Part shown: positions 1 to 11,090 of the stretch, in pieces
Numbering within the stretch: position 1 is the stretch's first letter
Layout of the letters: each line of letters begins with the position of its first letter
From: Neoceratodus forsteri
Taxonomy: Eukaryota; Chordata; Ceratodontiformes; Ceratodontidae
NCBI GenBank assembly: GCA_016271365.2
Contig: CM057453.1
Span: forward strand, 501,183,001 to 501,247,000
Direction of reading: 5' to 3'
DNA: 64,000 bases
The notes under the pieces: generated by a model
What the model was told of the DNA's origin: nothing
Databases searched by the model: none
Seen by the model: only the letters and a program-made list of their open reading frames with translations
Made by a program: the position numbers and the translations under genes

Positions 1-142
1 AGGCATTGCTGGGCAATGTTACATAAAAAACATTTTTAGATATTGTTTTACCACTAATGTCTTCGCGCAACTGCCATCATGTAAAACATGAATGCTTCTT
101 TATAATTTTAAATCTCTCAGCTGTTTGGATTCTATCCAACTG

Positions 143-1268
143 TTAAATTTTGATGGCCAGCCAAGCCATTTCACTAAAACAAATTGTTTCTTCCCTTGTG
201 TTTTCTGTGAGACTATTTTCTCCACCCTGTATACACAACAATTCTTGCTCATAAAATGTACCTCTTATTTCATCACCATCATAATCTTTTAATTTGTACA
301 CTGGTACAGGCTTAGGTATACATTCAGAAATAATGAATATCTCGCTGGTAAAGTTTTGTTCATAACCTTTTTCAAATGTTTTCTTAACTCTAGAAACACC
401 CACGTGATCACCCACATGACATCTGAAAGGTCTTTTCACTTTTGGTTCAAGATCTTTATATAGATTTTTCCAGGTAATTAAAGAATTGTCATTTGTTACA
501 TCGACAGGTCTCATTTTGATGGACCGGTGATAACTATAATTATAGGACTTTGTTAAAGATTGTAGGACATCTATGTACTACGTATTAAATGCTGTAAAAT
601 ATCTCCACATTTTTGTTTTCAACGTGCGGTTAAATCTTTCCACAATGCATGCCTTAACATCATTTGATGTTGTAAAATGGTGTATGCTTTGTGATTTTAA
701 AAATAATTGAAATTTAGCATTAAGAAATTCGGTCCCTTCATCTGTTTGTAATTTTTCATGCTTGCACCTGTCTCGTAGTATCATTTTGAAAGCCTCTGTC
801 ACCCTTTGTTCCTGATTTATTTTTTAACACTTTAGTCCATGCATATTTTGACAGAACATCAATAAGTGTCAGAATAAACTGGATTCCATCATTTTCTTTT
901 GAAAGGCTACTGATCTCCACCAAATCGGTTTGCCATTGTGCGTCAATATTATTAACAACTACCCTGTTTCTAAGAAATCGTTTCCTTGCAGGCTTGTGCA
1001 TAGTGTAGGCATCTTGTAATGACAGCCAGTGTGATACTTGTGTGCGAGTAAACCTTTTCTCTTGTTTTGCAGCGTCATGTAGTCTTTGAACGCCTTCTAA
1101 GCTACCAGGCGAAAGAGGATCATAGTAAATTTTTTTCAAGGATTTCTTAACCTTGATTTTTGTTAAACAGCACAAATAAGATACATGCAGTTTTTCCAGT
1201 CTTAATATTTTTATTATGAAAGCACACACATTGTACACATACATTATATAACAACACAAAACACGCAA
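143..1268 (-). pseudogene. Polinton/Maverick-type integrase remnant
   Basis: Retroviral-type (rve/DDE) integrase of a Polinton/Maverick or adintovirus-like element, which would insert the element's DNA. It reads leftward in three overlapping pieces. Bases 1268-756 carry the zinc-binding and first catalytic part, with the family pattern QWQTDLVEISSLSKENDGI and then LTLIDVLSKYAW. Bases 802-578 carry the second Asp (QTDEGTEFLN) and the Glu region (VERFNRTLKTKMWRYF). Bases 514-143 carry the chromodomain-like tail (KVKRPFRCHVGDHV, then VYKLKDYDGDEIRGTFYEQEL). The pieces are in different frames, so at least two frameshifts separate them and the gene is broken. The tail matches Polinton integrases better than Ty3/gypsy ones. 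Family assignment is confident; whether the source was a transposon or an endogenised virus is open. Confidence 0.82.
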
Positions 1269-1311
1269 TAGCAGTTGTGCTAAAAATTACACTATATGAT
1301 AGTATAAAACA

Positions 1312-1572
1312 TCACAACAAGAAAAGACAGGCCTTGCTTTGCTGTGTTACAAGAAAATCTGATGTAAATTCAACCACGTCTCTAACATCTTGCTGTCTTT
1401 GACATTTTAAAATAGAATAGCAGATCTCAACGGTGTAGGCCATAGCTACCAATACACGACCCTGAGAAACAGACCCCTGTTTTTCAAATATTAGTGGCAG
1501 CACATTTTGAACAGTTTCTAACACATTCTTGTTTATACTGTACACACAGTCATTTTCATTATTTTGCACCAA
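1312..1572 (-). pseudogene. Possible Bcl-2-like ORF of the Polinton relic
   Basis: An 86-codon open stretch directly upstream of the integrase on the same strand. Its middle holds a GR-V-(hydrophobic) helix followed about 25 residues later by SDFL. This spacing resembles the BH1 region and following helix of Bcl-2 family proteins, which animal cells and many DNA viruses use to control apoptosis. A second frame just upstream (about 1,700-1,575) also looks coding, so a frameshift probably splits the gene. The start used in this ORF is not an ATG. The match is by eye and covers one region only, so the call is tentative; it could instead be an unassigned Polinton ORF. Confidence 0.35.
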
Positions 1573-1854
1573 CGTGAGTCTTTTTTAATGTCATTCATCA
1601 AAATCTGGATAAACCAAAGTTCATCACCATTTATGGGACTGCATTGGTGGTGAGTAGCATAATCTGGAATTTGCATGGTTATCAATGTCTGTAAAATATT
1701 TTTCATTTTCTTCTTTTCAAAGTTTCTTTAGTGGTTTCCCCACAGGTTACCCATCTTAATGGCTCTCACCAAGTAGCCATGTGTTCCTCATCAGAACTCC
1801 CAATATCATACAAGTACATGTAATAGGGCACAGGGCTTCCTTTTTGCAGAGGGC

Positions 1855-2403
1855 TTTTAAAATATTTTTTTATGACTTCCTGAAGAAATGGCTTCTTCAA
1901 CAGCTTTCTGTAGTGTTATACTCAACTGGTCATATAGTTCGTTAAGACCTTTAGCAACACTTGGCAACGCTTTAAATTCTGTCAACGCATCAACATTGTA
2001 TTGTATCACAATAGGATCCTGTGCACCCAAGCTTCCATGCTGTAGATTTCACTAGTAGATTGATCCGTCAAGGGTGCAATCTCTCACAGAGTTTAGGAAG
2101 AACATGCTCCCAGTACCCCTCCTCAGGGCTGTATATACAGCTATGTCTTAGCTGCAATGGGTGGTCAATTGCACAACCATCACACTTTATCTTCAAGTCC
2201 TGAGCCATCAAGTCTTGCAGTAGTTGTATTAAAATGCCCTTTACCAGGCCCAACATGATAGACTTTTCAAGTGATGCATAACTCACAGCCCCAGCCACAG
2301 CAGACTTTTCATCAGAGCATTTCTCAGTGTCCAGCACATCTGGCTCTTCCCACTGCTCATCTATATTAACAAGCTCATGAGTATCTTGGAAATGGAGGTT
2401 CAT
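1855..2403 (-). pseudogene. Polinton-associated protein with CxxC-His-Cys cluster
   Basis: The N-terminal part (2403-2068) is open. It ends in a cluster CDGCAIDHPLQLRHSC, which looks like a small zinc knuckle, followed by a conserved-looking tryptophan segment (YWEHVLPKLC). After a frame break the same strand remains coding-like to about 1,855, with the recognisable stretch DALTEFKALPSVAKGLNEL. Similar C-x2-C...HP...H-x-C proteins accompany Maverick-like elements in animals, but I know no assigned function. It lies upstream of the integrase on the same strand, so the two were probably genes of one element. Frameshifts make it a pseudogene. Confidence 0.5.
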
Positions 2404-2750
2404 GAATTGTTATATCAAATCAGACATACCAGAGCCTACCAAATTGAGCTCCTCTGGTGTGACACTAGCAGAAAGTGTAGGATAACACTGACTAGGTTCA
2501 TTCATCATAGCACACCCAGTAGCTGAATCATTGTTATCATCATTGCTTCTCTCCTCAGGAACTCTACACACACATGAGCAAAACATGGTGCAGGTAGACT
2601 ATGGACACTCAATGGTGTGTGGCTTTAGCAACATCAAGTTTGGTTTGGATCCTCTGACATGTCCTGATAAGCCTGAACAAGCCCAAATTTGCCCAACCCA
2701 TAAGCGCGTCATAACCCCGTGCCAGAAAAGGGGGTGCATTATATCCAGGG

Positions 2751-2923
2751 TGGGAATGCTACATAACATCCGGCGCAGCCAGAACTGAATCACTGGTACA
2801 CGGGGTGGTGCTACATCATATCCTGCGCAGTTGGAAGTAGATGTGACATGGGGTGGGGCTATGTCATATCCTGTGTAGCCGGAAGCAGAAGTGACGTGGG
2901 ATGGGGGCTACATCATATCCGGG
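2751..2923. repeat. 48-bp tandem repeat, about 3.5 copies
   Basis: Units start at about 2,754, 2,802, 2,850 and 2,898, each close to GGGGTGGGGCTATGTCATAT followed by CCTG..TAG.CGGAAG. The period is 48 bp. The array lies just outside the Polinton-like genes and could be element-terminal or unrelated. No gene is seen between about 2,410 and 3,190. Confidence 0.7.
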
Positions 2924-3189
2924 GTCATTAAAAGCCCATCAATCATTTTGTCACTTGGTATGCACCAGTACTACTACCCAGTCTGCCCCAGTTCCCTAGA
3001 AGCCCTGGGACCTACTTTGTGGAATGTGCAAATAAAATTTTTTAATAGAAGTCTGTGTGAAGTCTTGAATCACCAATTCATTATCTGTGATAAATCTATA
3101 GCGGTCCCAACTTCTTTAAATTTGTTCAAATTAAATTTTTTCTTGTTTGTTCTAAATATTTTTAATGGAATTTGATATTTTTGCTTGAT

Positions 3190-4395
3190 TATTCCTATAG
3201 TGCATTTGAACAGGATTATGGTAGTTTTGCATGTGTTCACCCCAAATTTTCAATATGGTATTTGTGGGACCCCATCTCATGACCAGTGGTGGTGGTGGAA
3301 TTATGCAAACCAGGCCAAAAAGGAATTTTTGCAGTTGTTTGGCTAAATCTCTTTTTTGGGCGGGATTTGAAAATTGTCATTGACCTTGTTCATGAGGTGG
3401 GGGTCATAAGATGTCTATGTTGAAAATTTGGGGTGAAAATATTTAAAAATGGCAAAGTTATGGGCATACATTGAAATATTGCAATGTACACTCATAACTT
3501 TGGTAATTTTCAATATTTTGACCCCAAATTTTCAATATAGCTATTTCTTCACATCACCTCATGACTATGGCAACTGTCATTTTTCAAATCCTGGCCAAAA
3601 TGTGTTTTTGCACCTGAGGAGTGGAATGCCATTGTCACAGTGTGAAATCACCTTTTGTCCAGGTTTTGACAATTTTTCCATCCTTGTTCATGAGGTGGAG
3701 TCATAAGAAAGTTATGCTGAATTATTGGGGTTCAAAATATTTTAAAATGGCAAAGTTATAATTGTATGTTGACATTTTGCAATGCATGCTCATAACTTTG
3801 GTAATTTTCACAATTTTTTACCTCAAATTTTCAACATGGCCATTTTTTCACATCACCTTATAAATGTAACAACTGTCATTTTTCACATCCTGAGCAAAAT
3901 GTGTTTTCATACTTGGGGCATGGAATGACATTGTCACTGCACAAAATCACCTTTTGGGCAGGTTTTGAAAATTATTTCCACCCTTGTTCATTAGGTGGGG
4001 TAATAAGAAGGCTATGTTGAATATTTGGGGTCAAAATATTTAAAAATGGCAAAGTTATAATTGCATGTTGACATTTTGTAACAAATGCTCATAACTTTGG
4101 TAATTTTCACTACATTGACCCCAAATTTTCAACATAGCCATTTTTCACATCACCTCATGAAAGTAACAACTGTCATTTTTCACATCCTGGCCAAAATGTG
4201 TTTTTACACCTGAGGCATGGAATTAGGTTGTCACTGTGTGAAATCACCTTTTGGGCGGGTTTTGAAATTTTTCTCCACACTTATTCATGAGGTGGGGATC
4301 ATAAGAAGGCTATGTTGAAAATATGCGGCAAAAATATTATAAAACAACAAAGTTATGAGCCTACATTGACATTTTCCAATGCACATTCATAATGT
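3190..4395. repeat. ~298-bp tandem repeat whose unit is an imperfect palindrome
   Basis: Four AT-rich units. The landmark CATAACTTTGGTAATTTT starts at 3,493, 3,791 and 4,090, giving periods of 298 and 299; the first unit is shorter (about 281) and more diverged. Each unit folds on itself. CCCCAAATTTTCAACATAGCC in the left half is answered by GGCTATGTTGAAAATTTGGG in the right half, CATCACCTCATGA by TCATGAGGTGGGG, and CATAACTTTG by CAAAGTTATG. Complementarity continues inward to TTTTCAAATCCTGGCC against GGGCGGGATTTGAAAA. This is a satellite built from a foldback (MITE-like) unit. Confidence 0.85.
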
Positions 4396-4508
4396 TGATC
4401 ATTTTAAGTGGACAGTGTCCCTTTAAAGCAGCATAGCAGCCGTGTTGACTCTGATCAAAGTTTGTTAAAGAACTGTTGTGAGATTTAGTACTCATTTAGA
4501 CTACCTGC

Positions 4509-4914
4509 AAGCCTATGTCAGCGAATGTCTATTAGGGTACATTTTAAAATGTAATTCCACTCAAGTAGTAAAATAAAAAGGATCGTAATTTCATCCCCAG
4601 AAAGTTGCCAGCAGCTCTTTTTACTTCCTAGTAGCGGAGATCCGCCCCCACGCTCAGGCACATAATGACATGTGACCAGGGAAAGTGTAAGGGCATGCCC
4701 CATTAAAGTTAATGGGGTCACTTTTATGTCAGTTTTTAACATAAACATGGCCAGTTTGTGATTAAAGAAGGACACCCCTGAACTAACAAGTTCTGTCTTA
4801 CTTTTCATTAATTGCAAACTGGCCGGGGACAAAATTACGATCCCTTTTATTTTACTACTGGAGTGCAATTACATTTTAAAATGTACCTTAACAGATGTTC
4901 CCTGACATAGGCTT
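4509..4914. mobile_element. Foldback/MITE-like element with ~100-bp inverted arms
   Basis: The outer sequence AAGCCTATGTCAG at 4,509 is mirrored by TGACATAGGCTT ending at 4,914. The arms stay paired for about 100 bp, including GTACATTTTAAAATGTAATT and AGTAGTAAAATAAAA on both sides. The centre (about 4,610-4,812) is unrelated and has no coding potential. The structure fits a non-autonomous DNA transposon. I cannot define a target duplication. Confidence 0.75.
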
Positions 4915-5002
4915 CCAGACGTGGTAAGTGTTGCTCCACCCTAAGGAGCTCACAGCATCGTTTCAATAACTAGCATCACACCCCTCCCCTTTTGGCTCTG
5001 TC

Positions 5003-5230
5003 TTACCTAACTGTGGTATAGTCCTGTAGCTGTACTTCCTTACTATCTATATTGGCATGTAGCCATGTCTCAGACAGGTCAGTCATGTCAGAGTTTTCAG
5101 TTGTCATCCAATCTAGAAATTTATTTGTTTTATTAACAATGCTACGAGCATTGTCATGTCCAATTATCAAATTGTACTCCATGTGTGGGCCATGACTGAA
5201 TGCGATATTTCCACTCAAAGATAGCAACAA
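5003..5230 (-). pseudogene. Fragment of a LINE AP-endonuclease domain
   Basis: A short reading frame with the start of an APE-type endonuclease: a NARSI-V-NKT motif, then about 20 residues later a DLSETWLH motif, the counterpart of the catalytic ETW of L2/CR1-type LINEs. The rest of the domain and the RT are missing, so this is a truncated relic. The surroundings (4,915-5,390) hold nothing else I recognise. Confidence 0.55.
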
Positions 5231-5390
5231 GACAATTAGACCTTTCTTGCTCCCTAACTGGGGATTTAAGATTGTGTGTTTGCCAATTAGGATACAATTT
5301 CTACCACAAATATATTCAGTCTACAATTTGCTAAAGCTATTTTTTGATATTTAGAAACTTTATCAATTCTGCAATTTAAATCAAATAGTG

Positions 5391-5640
5391 GGGCCTATGC
5401 ACTAATGTGTATAAACAGTGCACATAAACACCGTAGTGGCAAAACGCAGCTGTGCACTGCACAGGCATGGAGAGTTATGTGCAGTGCACTAACATGCATG
5501 CAGGATACACAGATGCAGGGGAATGGTAGGTACACAGGGCCACACAGTGCAGGCTCTGTCACTCCACAATATATGGGCATCTCCCTGCCCCACATATAAA
5601 TGTGAAAGTGAAATTCGTGGACCTTCTTCTCTGCTTTGCT
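5391..5640. promoter_or_regulatory. Left subterminal region of Harbinger A
   Basis: This contains palindromic words such as GTGCACTGCAC and its partner GTGCAGTGCAC about 25 bp apart, and AACGCAGCTGTGC. It sits directly upstream of the Myb-like gene's ATG. In Harbingers such subterminal repeats are where the Myb-like protein and transposase bind; that role here is inferred. Confidence 0.4.
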
Positions 5641-7225
5641 ATGGAAAATGCCCTGACTGAGGGGGGAATGGATGCACCAGTGGGACCCAGGCCACCACCG
5701 GTGCCTGATGTGACTGAGTGTGGTTGACCCATGGCACATGGTTGAGGCTGTTCCTGGTCCATGATTTTCACTGCTGCACAGGTGGCCACCATGGTCCATG
5801 ACATTGGGGAGCACTATGCCATCCTGTATGGGGCAGAGTTGCCAAACGTACCAGCTGAGACCAAGACAAACCTGTGGCTGAACATACAGGCAGCTATCAA
5901 CGTGGCTGAGCCAGAGGCATGCACACTGGCTGCCATCAAACATAAGTGGTGTGACATGCGATCCACTGTCAAGTAGAAGCTGGCATCTGTCAAACACCAA
6001 CAGACCAGCAAGGGGGAGGGGCGCCCATGCAGTGGTACATTCTGACACCCATTGAGAGAATGGTGGCATACAACCTTGCAGAGGTGTCCCTACACAGGGA
6101 GGAGAAGGAGGTCATGGACTCCCTGCTAGACATGCATGGCAGTGTGGGGGAGGTTAGACACCACAGACATGCTAACCACCTTGTGTTGTACCCTACAGAC
6201 CCAGAGACTGGGCACATTCCCGATGAGGAGGATGCAACCCTTGCCAAGGATGCCATGTGGCAGGAGAGTAGAACAGACAGGCTGCAGCTGGAGGATGTTG
6301 TAAGTACAGTATGTGTCACTCTAGGTGTTTTGTTCTGCTGTACACCCCTAGATGTACATGGCTGTGGCACAGCATGTAACAAGCTTCTTTGCTCTTGCCC
6401 TCAGGGACAGTGCTAGTGCCCCTGTAGATGCTAGAAGAGGAGCAGCTGTTAGAGGCTACACCCCATCTGTATACAGTGGAGGGCACCCAGCTGGATGAGA
6501 AGAGGATGGACAACCCCACCGAAAGCCTACAACCAGCCACCTCACATGCAGATGCCCTGACACAGTCCTACCCTGGGCAGCCACCCAGTGAGGTCCTACA
6601 TGCCACAGCTATCACACTCAACCAGCCACATGCAGTAGGGCACACTGAATGCCTTTCAGCACTGCCAGCCACACACAGGACACAGGTGGCCCACACAGCA
6701 TGGGTGATCAGCAGAGAGCAGAGGTTACAAGGGGGAACATAAAAAGACACCCAGACGTGGGGACAAGGGTCTGTCAGGCTGAAGACCACACTGGATGTGG
6801 AAGGCAGCATCCTGGGGTATACTATACACATGGTATTCCAAGGTATGGCAGCTGGAGTGTGATCACTTCCAGACATAGAGGGATAACATGGAGGCACTAA
6901 AGGAGCTTACAAGAGAGGTGAGGTGGATTTGCAGGGGAAAGAGAGTACTGTATAGGGGTCCTGCTGGAGATGCTGATAGATCACATGGTGGCAGGTACAG
7001 GCAATACCACCACAACAGTCAGTGAGGACACCAAGTATTCCAGATGCACCACACACCCGGCACCCCCTGTGTCCCTGAGGATATGAAGGATAGTCAACCA
7101 CAACTACAGCCCAATGCACAGGCTGACAGGCAGCCCAGTGGTGGTGGCAATGTGACAGCCAAAACATGTCACCTAGGCACACGTTCCTTGACACTGCTAA
7201 GAAAGCTGCAGGAAAGGAGAAAATG
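5641..7225 (+). pseudogene. Harbinger A Myb/SANT-like (NAIF1-type) DNA-binding protein
   Basis: Accessory DNA-binding protein that in Harbingers recruits the transposase to the element ends. The ATG at 5,641 opens MENALTEGGMDAPVGP. The three-helix domain follows from about 5,761, with the helices typical of NAIF1-type Myb domains: FTAAQVATMVHDI, TKTNLWLNIQAAINV and LAAIKHKWCDMRS. Linker sequence continues in a shifted frame at about 6,040-6,298 (IERMVAYNLAEVSLHREEKE). Splice-like signals GTAAGT at 6,300 and CCCTCAG ending near 6,404 bound a ~105-bp intron. The tail runs in mixed frames to a basic C-terminus (LRKLQERRK, stop at 7,224-7,226). Several stops (TGA near 5,728, TAG near 5,974) and frameshifts make it a pseudogene. 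About 200 bp separate it from the opposing transposase 3' end. Confidence 0.72.
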
Positions 7226-7442
7226 ATGCACTCATCCCACAGCATCTGAATCACAGTGGAACACAGGCACCTACACTAATATCGACCATGCATAACTTCA
7301 CCATCACATGTACCACCAACACTATGCCCTCCATTAGAAGAACACATAACCCACATCCTCATTTATCACCAGTCATGTACCCAATGGCCCACCCCCCAGC
7401 TCCCGCTGGGCAGAATGGCACTCAAAGTACATTATGTTATCA

Positions 7443-7790
7443 TCACCATGCCACACCATCATGCTGCCCTCTAACTGCTGAATGATGCCAGAATGAGTAC
7501 GTGGCAAGCCGCCTGGCCATATAGTGGTTTGGCACCCCTCTCCGAGTGTGCCCACCTCCTCTGTTGCCTGGCGGGGACACACCCTGTATGTCCTGTGCAA
7601 TTGGTAGCTGACAGTGCACAGCCATGTTGTGTAGCATGGCACATGCGATAAACACATTGTAAGCCTTCCCAGTGGCAAGCTTCATCGAGCCACTGGTCAG
7701 ATCAAGGCACTGGAACCTCATCTTCAGCTGCAATATTCTCTGCTTGACCACCAACCATGTCTTCTTGTAGGCATCACACACATTACTCCC
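7443..7790 (-). pseudogene. Harbinger A transposase C-terminal exon (3' part)
   Basis: C-terminal part of a HARBI1-type DDE nuclease. It has AYKKTWLVVKQRILQLKMRF followed by the cysteine-leucine block and FIACAMLHNMAV, matching the family pattern A-x-TRSVIERTFGLLKMRFRC and C-x-LHNIA. The catalytic Glu region reads VVKQRILQ instead of VIERTFG, so the third acidic residue appears lost. The exon start lies 2.8 kb away at 10,599-10,580, where minus-strand TGACAGTGGATATCCACC encodes the conserved DSGYP, because a LINE inserted between them. Downstream the frame decays. Confidence 0.75.
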
Positions 7791-7819
7791 TTTTACTCCT
7801 CCTCCTTCTCTGTGCTCTG

Positions 7820-8714
7820 AACCTCCAAGAAGGGTGTCATTAGGCTGTAATGGCCCAATGAACTCCTAATTATGGGAGACTTCAACCTGAACTGGGCCTC
7901 TGACCCAAACAAAGTCCTCAATGCAATGATCCATGACGCAAACCTGGAACAGGTTATCTCTCTACCTACCAGGCTCAACTATAAAACTGGGAACCACACT
8001 ACTCTTGACTGGGCTCTGGTATCCAATCCCCTCAACATACAGAAAGTAGGCATATTGGCAGGCGCTATCAATGACCACTCCCCAATTTTCTATATTTGGA
8101 AGAACAGTGCACCAAAGATTCCTCCCAGGATACTCACGGTATGTGATTTCTCCAATTTCACATCTGCAAAGTTTAATGACTACCTAAGTAACCTGGACTG
8201 GAGCCCACTTAGGCTCCTCATGACCTTGGATGAGGCCCTGGCCTACTTCCAAGACTCACTACTCAAAGCGGCCTCATTCTTTGCCCCCCTTAAAAAACAT
8301 AGAACAAAGGGAAGCTGCTACAAGTGGATCTCCCCCTCGGTGAAATCTCAGATGAAAAGCAGGGACAAGGCCTGGAAGAAGTTACGGTTCTCCCTTCTCC
8401 CTGCAGATCTGGTTACTTGCAAAACCCTGAGAAATAAATGTAAGCTAGCTGTCAAACTTGCGAAAAAGGAGTATGTATTCCACCTCCAACGGTCCAACCT
8501 GGGGAACCCCAAGTTTTTCTGGTCATACATCAACGAACTGCTTAAGGGCAATTCCAAGGAGGCACTAGGTCCAATAGAGGTACAAGGACAGCATGTCAGC
8601 AACTGCCACCAAATAGCCTCAGCAATCAACCACCACTTCACCAACCTCGATGATTACAAGTTAGGGCTGCCCCCATCTATGCCTTTACAGATCTCTGACG
8701 TACCCCCCGTCTGA
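7820..8714 (+). pseudogene. LINE endonuclease (C-terminal half) and linker
   Basis: Contains the APE-endonuclease core LLIMGDFNLNW (GDFN box), LDWALVSNPL, and the terminal NDHSPIFY, where D and H are catalytic. A linker then carries the LINE-typical pattern of a basic helix with Trp (WISPSVKSQMKSRDKAWKKL). The first half of the endonuclease is missing. Weak remnants upstream (CSEPPRR, like the family CYRPP) suggest the truncation is near 7,800. A stop at 8,712-8,714 separates it from the RT. Confidence 0.75.
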
Positions 8715-8746
8715 AAAGACCCCAATTTCACCTAAGATTAGTCAAG

Positions 8747-10305
8747 GTGAGTGAGGTCCTTAAGCTACTTAAAGCCCTCAAAAACAAAGGCTCAGGAGGC
8801 CCTGATGGAATAAGCCCAAGGTTACTCAAGGAAGGTGCCCAGTCCCTTGCCAAACCTCTGACCTGGATTGTCAACAGGTCTCTACCTGAAGGTTACATTC
8901 CACACCAGTGGAAGGTGACCAATGTAGTCCCCATTCACAAGGGTGGCTCGCGCAAACAAATTGGCAATTATAGGCCCATCTCCCTGCTATGTACCCTTGC
9001 TAAACTGCAAGAAAGGCTAGTGTACGGGCAACTGAGAGACTACCTTGAGCTCCACCAACTCCTAGCCCCCTCACAGCATGGCTTTTGGGCAAACCATGGG
9101 ACAGATATGTCACTCATCAATCTCACAGTGGACATATTCAGGGCATTGGACATAGACATGTCGACGGGTGCAATCTTTATAGATCTGTCCAAGGCATTTG
9201 ACCTTGTGTACCACAACCTTCTTCTAACTAAGCTTCACGGCATAGGTCTTGATGTCCAGGCCCTAAACTGGTTCAAGAGCTGCCTATCAGGCCGATCCTA
9301 GAGGGTCATTTGGAAGGGAGAGCTATCTGACCCTCTTCTGATCAAAGAGGGGGTGCCTCAGGGCTCAATTCTTGGCCCCCTCCTGTTCTCTCTCTCTTCA
9401 AAAATGACCTCAACCATCACTGCAGGGATAGTTCAGTTGTTCAATATGCTGATGATACAGTCATCTACCGGTCCATGTCTACCCTCCAGAACCTGGGCCG
9501 TCTCCTCCAAGGTGACCTAAATACACTTGAGGCCTAGCTTACATCTAACAGAATGGTCCTCAACACAGCAAAAACAAAAGCCTTGCTGTTTGGCCCTAGA
9601 TCCCTCAGCCAGGACAGGACCAATTCTTTACAGTTAACTTCCCTTGCTGGAAAGAGTATAGACATTGTAGGCAACATAAAATACCTTGGGCTAACTATCG
9701 ACCATGGTCTCACCTTTAAGTCCCACGTAGACCAGGTAACTAGGTCTATCCATGGCAAACTTGGCACCTTGTACCGGCTAAAAAAACAATTTATCCCAGA
9801 GGCAAGGCGAGCAATTGCCTCCAGTGTCCTCCTTCCTACATTAACGTATGCTGCCCCTGTAATTCAAATATGTCAAAGCATGAGATTGACAGGCTTCAGG
9901 TCCTGCGCAACAAGGTGGCAAGGTTTGCGACACTGAGTCACCCAAGAAGCCACCCCTGTGGCTCGCTGGCCCAGCTTCAATGGCCTTCCTTTGAGGCTCA
10001 TCTTCAGTACCCCCCTGCTCTGCCTTGCTTACAAACTGCAGCACCCAGCTGCCCCACCTAGCCTTACAAAAATAATCATTCCTAAGTCTAACCCTTGTAT
10101 ACTCAGGACCACCAGTCGGTCCCTACTAGCAATCCCCAGAGTCAAGACTAACATGAGAGGCAATTCCTTCTCTCACACTACCCCTAAGCTGTGGTACACT
10201 CTCCCACCTTTAGTACAGGAAGCCCCATTGCTGTTAAACTTTCATACAAGGCTCAAGTCCCACCTGCTTGGGGCAAGCTCGTGCCATTGTCAGGGTATTG
10301 GATAG
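8747..10305 (+). pseudogene. LINE reverse transcriptase
   Basis: RT domain in order: KNKGSGGPDGISPRLLK, IGNYRPISLLCTLAKLQE, FIDLSKAFDLVYHNLLLTKL (first catalytic Asp), [13 protein letters not shown], and the catalytic YADDTV at about 9,439. The later region IKYLGLTIDHGLTFKSHV and the C-terminal WYTLPP block follow. A stop at 9,299-9,301 and shifts near 9,400 and 9,900 break the frame. It would copy the element RNA at the nicked target. Confidence 0.8.
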
Positions 10306-10629
10306 TCACCCCCGGTCCCACATCCTACACCAGTCCCTCTCCTCACCCAAAATGACTCCAAAAGCATGCCTCAACTCCCTCAATTGTTGCACTTATGTTC
10401 AATATATTGAAATATTGCCTTTATTGTAACCTTAAATTTCTTGTCTACTTTCTCTGCACCCTGTACTACCTGACTGTATTGTACTGTTTCTGTCTTCCGG
10501 GTCGCCCCTGAAAAGGGACCTTCAGGGCTCAGTGGGCCTACCCGGTCATCAAAATTCAATAAATACATAAATAAATAAATGGTGGATATCCACTGTCACT
10601 TTTGCAGTGGAAGAACAATGGCATTAGTA

Positions 10630-11090
10630 CTGAGTTGGCGGCCTACCGTCCCACGAGCACCAGAACCCGGGTGCCCTTGACCGGGTGGCCATTCGCTTTC
10701 ACAGCAGCAGCAACTGATTGAGCTGCTGGACACCATCCATTGCCTGGCCGCCCTATGAGCACCAGAACCCGGGTGCCCTTGACCGGGCGGCCATTTGCTT
10801 TCACGGTGGCAGCAGCTGACTGGGCTGCCAGCTGTCATCCATCTCCTGCCCGCCCTACGAGCACCAGAACCTGGGTGCCCTTGACTGGGCAGCCATTCGC
10901 TTTCATGGGGGCAGCAGCTGACTGAGCTGCTGGCTGTCATCCATCACCTGTCCACCCTACGAGCACCAGAACCCGGGTGCCCTTGACCGGGCAGCCGTTC
11001 ACTTTCATGGCGGAAGCAGCTGACTGAGCTGCCGACCGTCGTCCATCGCCTGCCCACCCTACAAGCACCAGAACCTGGGTAAGCCTGCCT
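10630..11090 (+). repeat. 102-bp tandem repeat, about 4.5 copies
   Basis: GAGCACCAGAACCCGGGTGC recurs at 10,655, 10,757, 10,859 and 10,961, with a variant at 11,063, an exact 102-bp period. Each unit holds a GCTTTCA..GGCAGCAGCTGACT block. Because 102 is divisible by three, long meaningless minus-strand frames result. One more unit recurs alone at about 11,680-11,785. It is followed by CCAAT-box-rich sequence and lies upstream of the LINE at 12.86 kb, so it may be that LINE's 5' UTR. Confidence 0.85.

Larger units (their letters stand above)
7795..10580 (+). mobile_element. L2-like non-LTR retrotransposon, 5'-truncated, inserted in Harbinger A
   Basis: An APE-RT type LINE. The 5' end is truncated inside the endonuclease domain and the 3' end is an (AAATA)-like tail (about 10,556-10,580). 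It sits within the transposase exon of Harbinger A, splitting DSGYP from AYKKT. It contains the endonuclease C-terminal half, a reverse transcriptase and a post-RT region, followed by a ~270-bp 3' UTR with GGGACCTTCAGGGCTCAGTG. Frameshifts and stops show it is dead. The family is L2/CR1-group by RT motifs; the exact clade is unassigned. Confidence 0.82.

Noticed and set aside
5395..6069. 224-codon minus frame
   Set aside because: Shadow of the Harbinger A Myb-like gene on the other strand.
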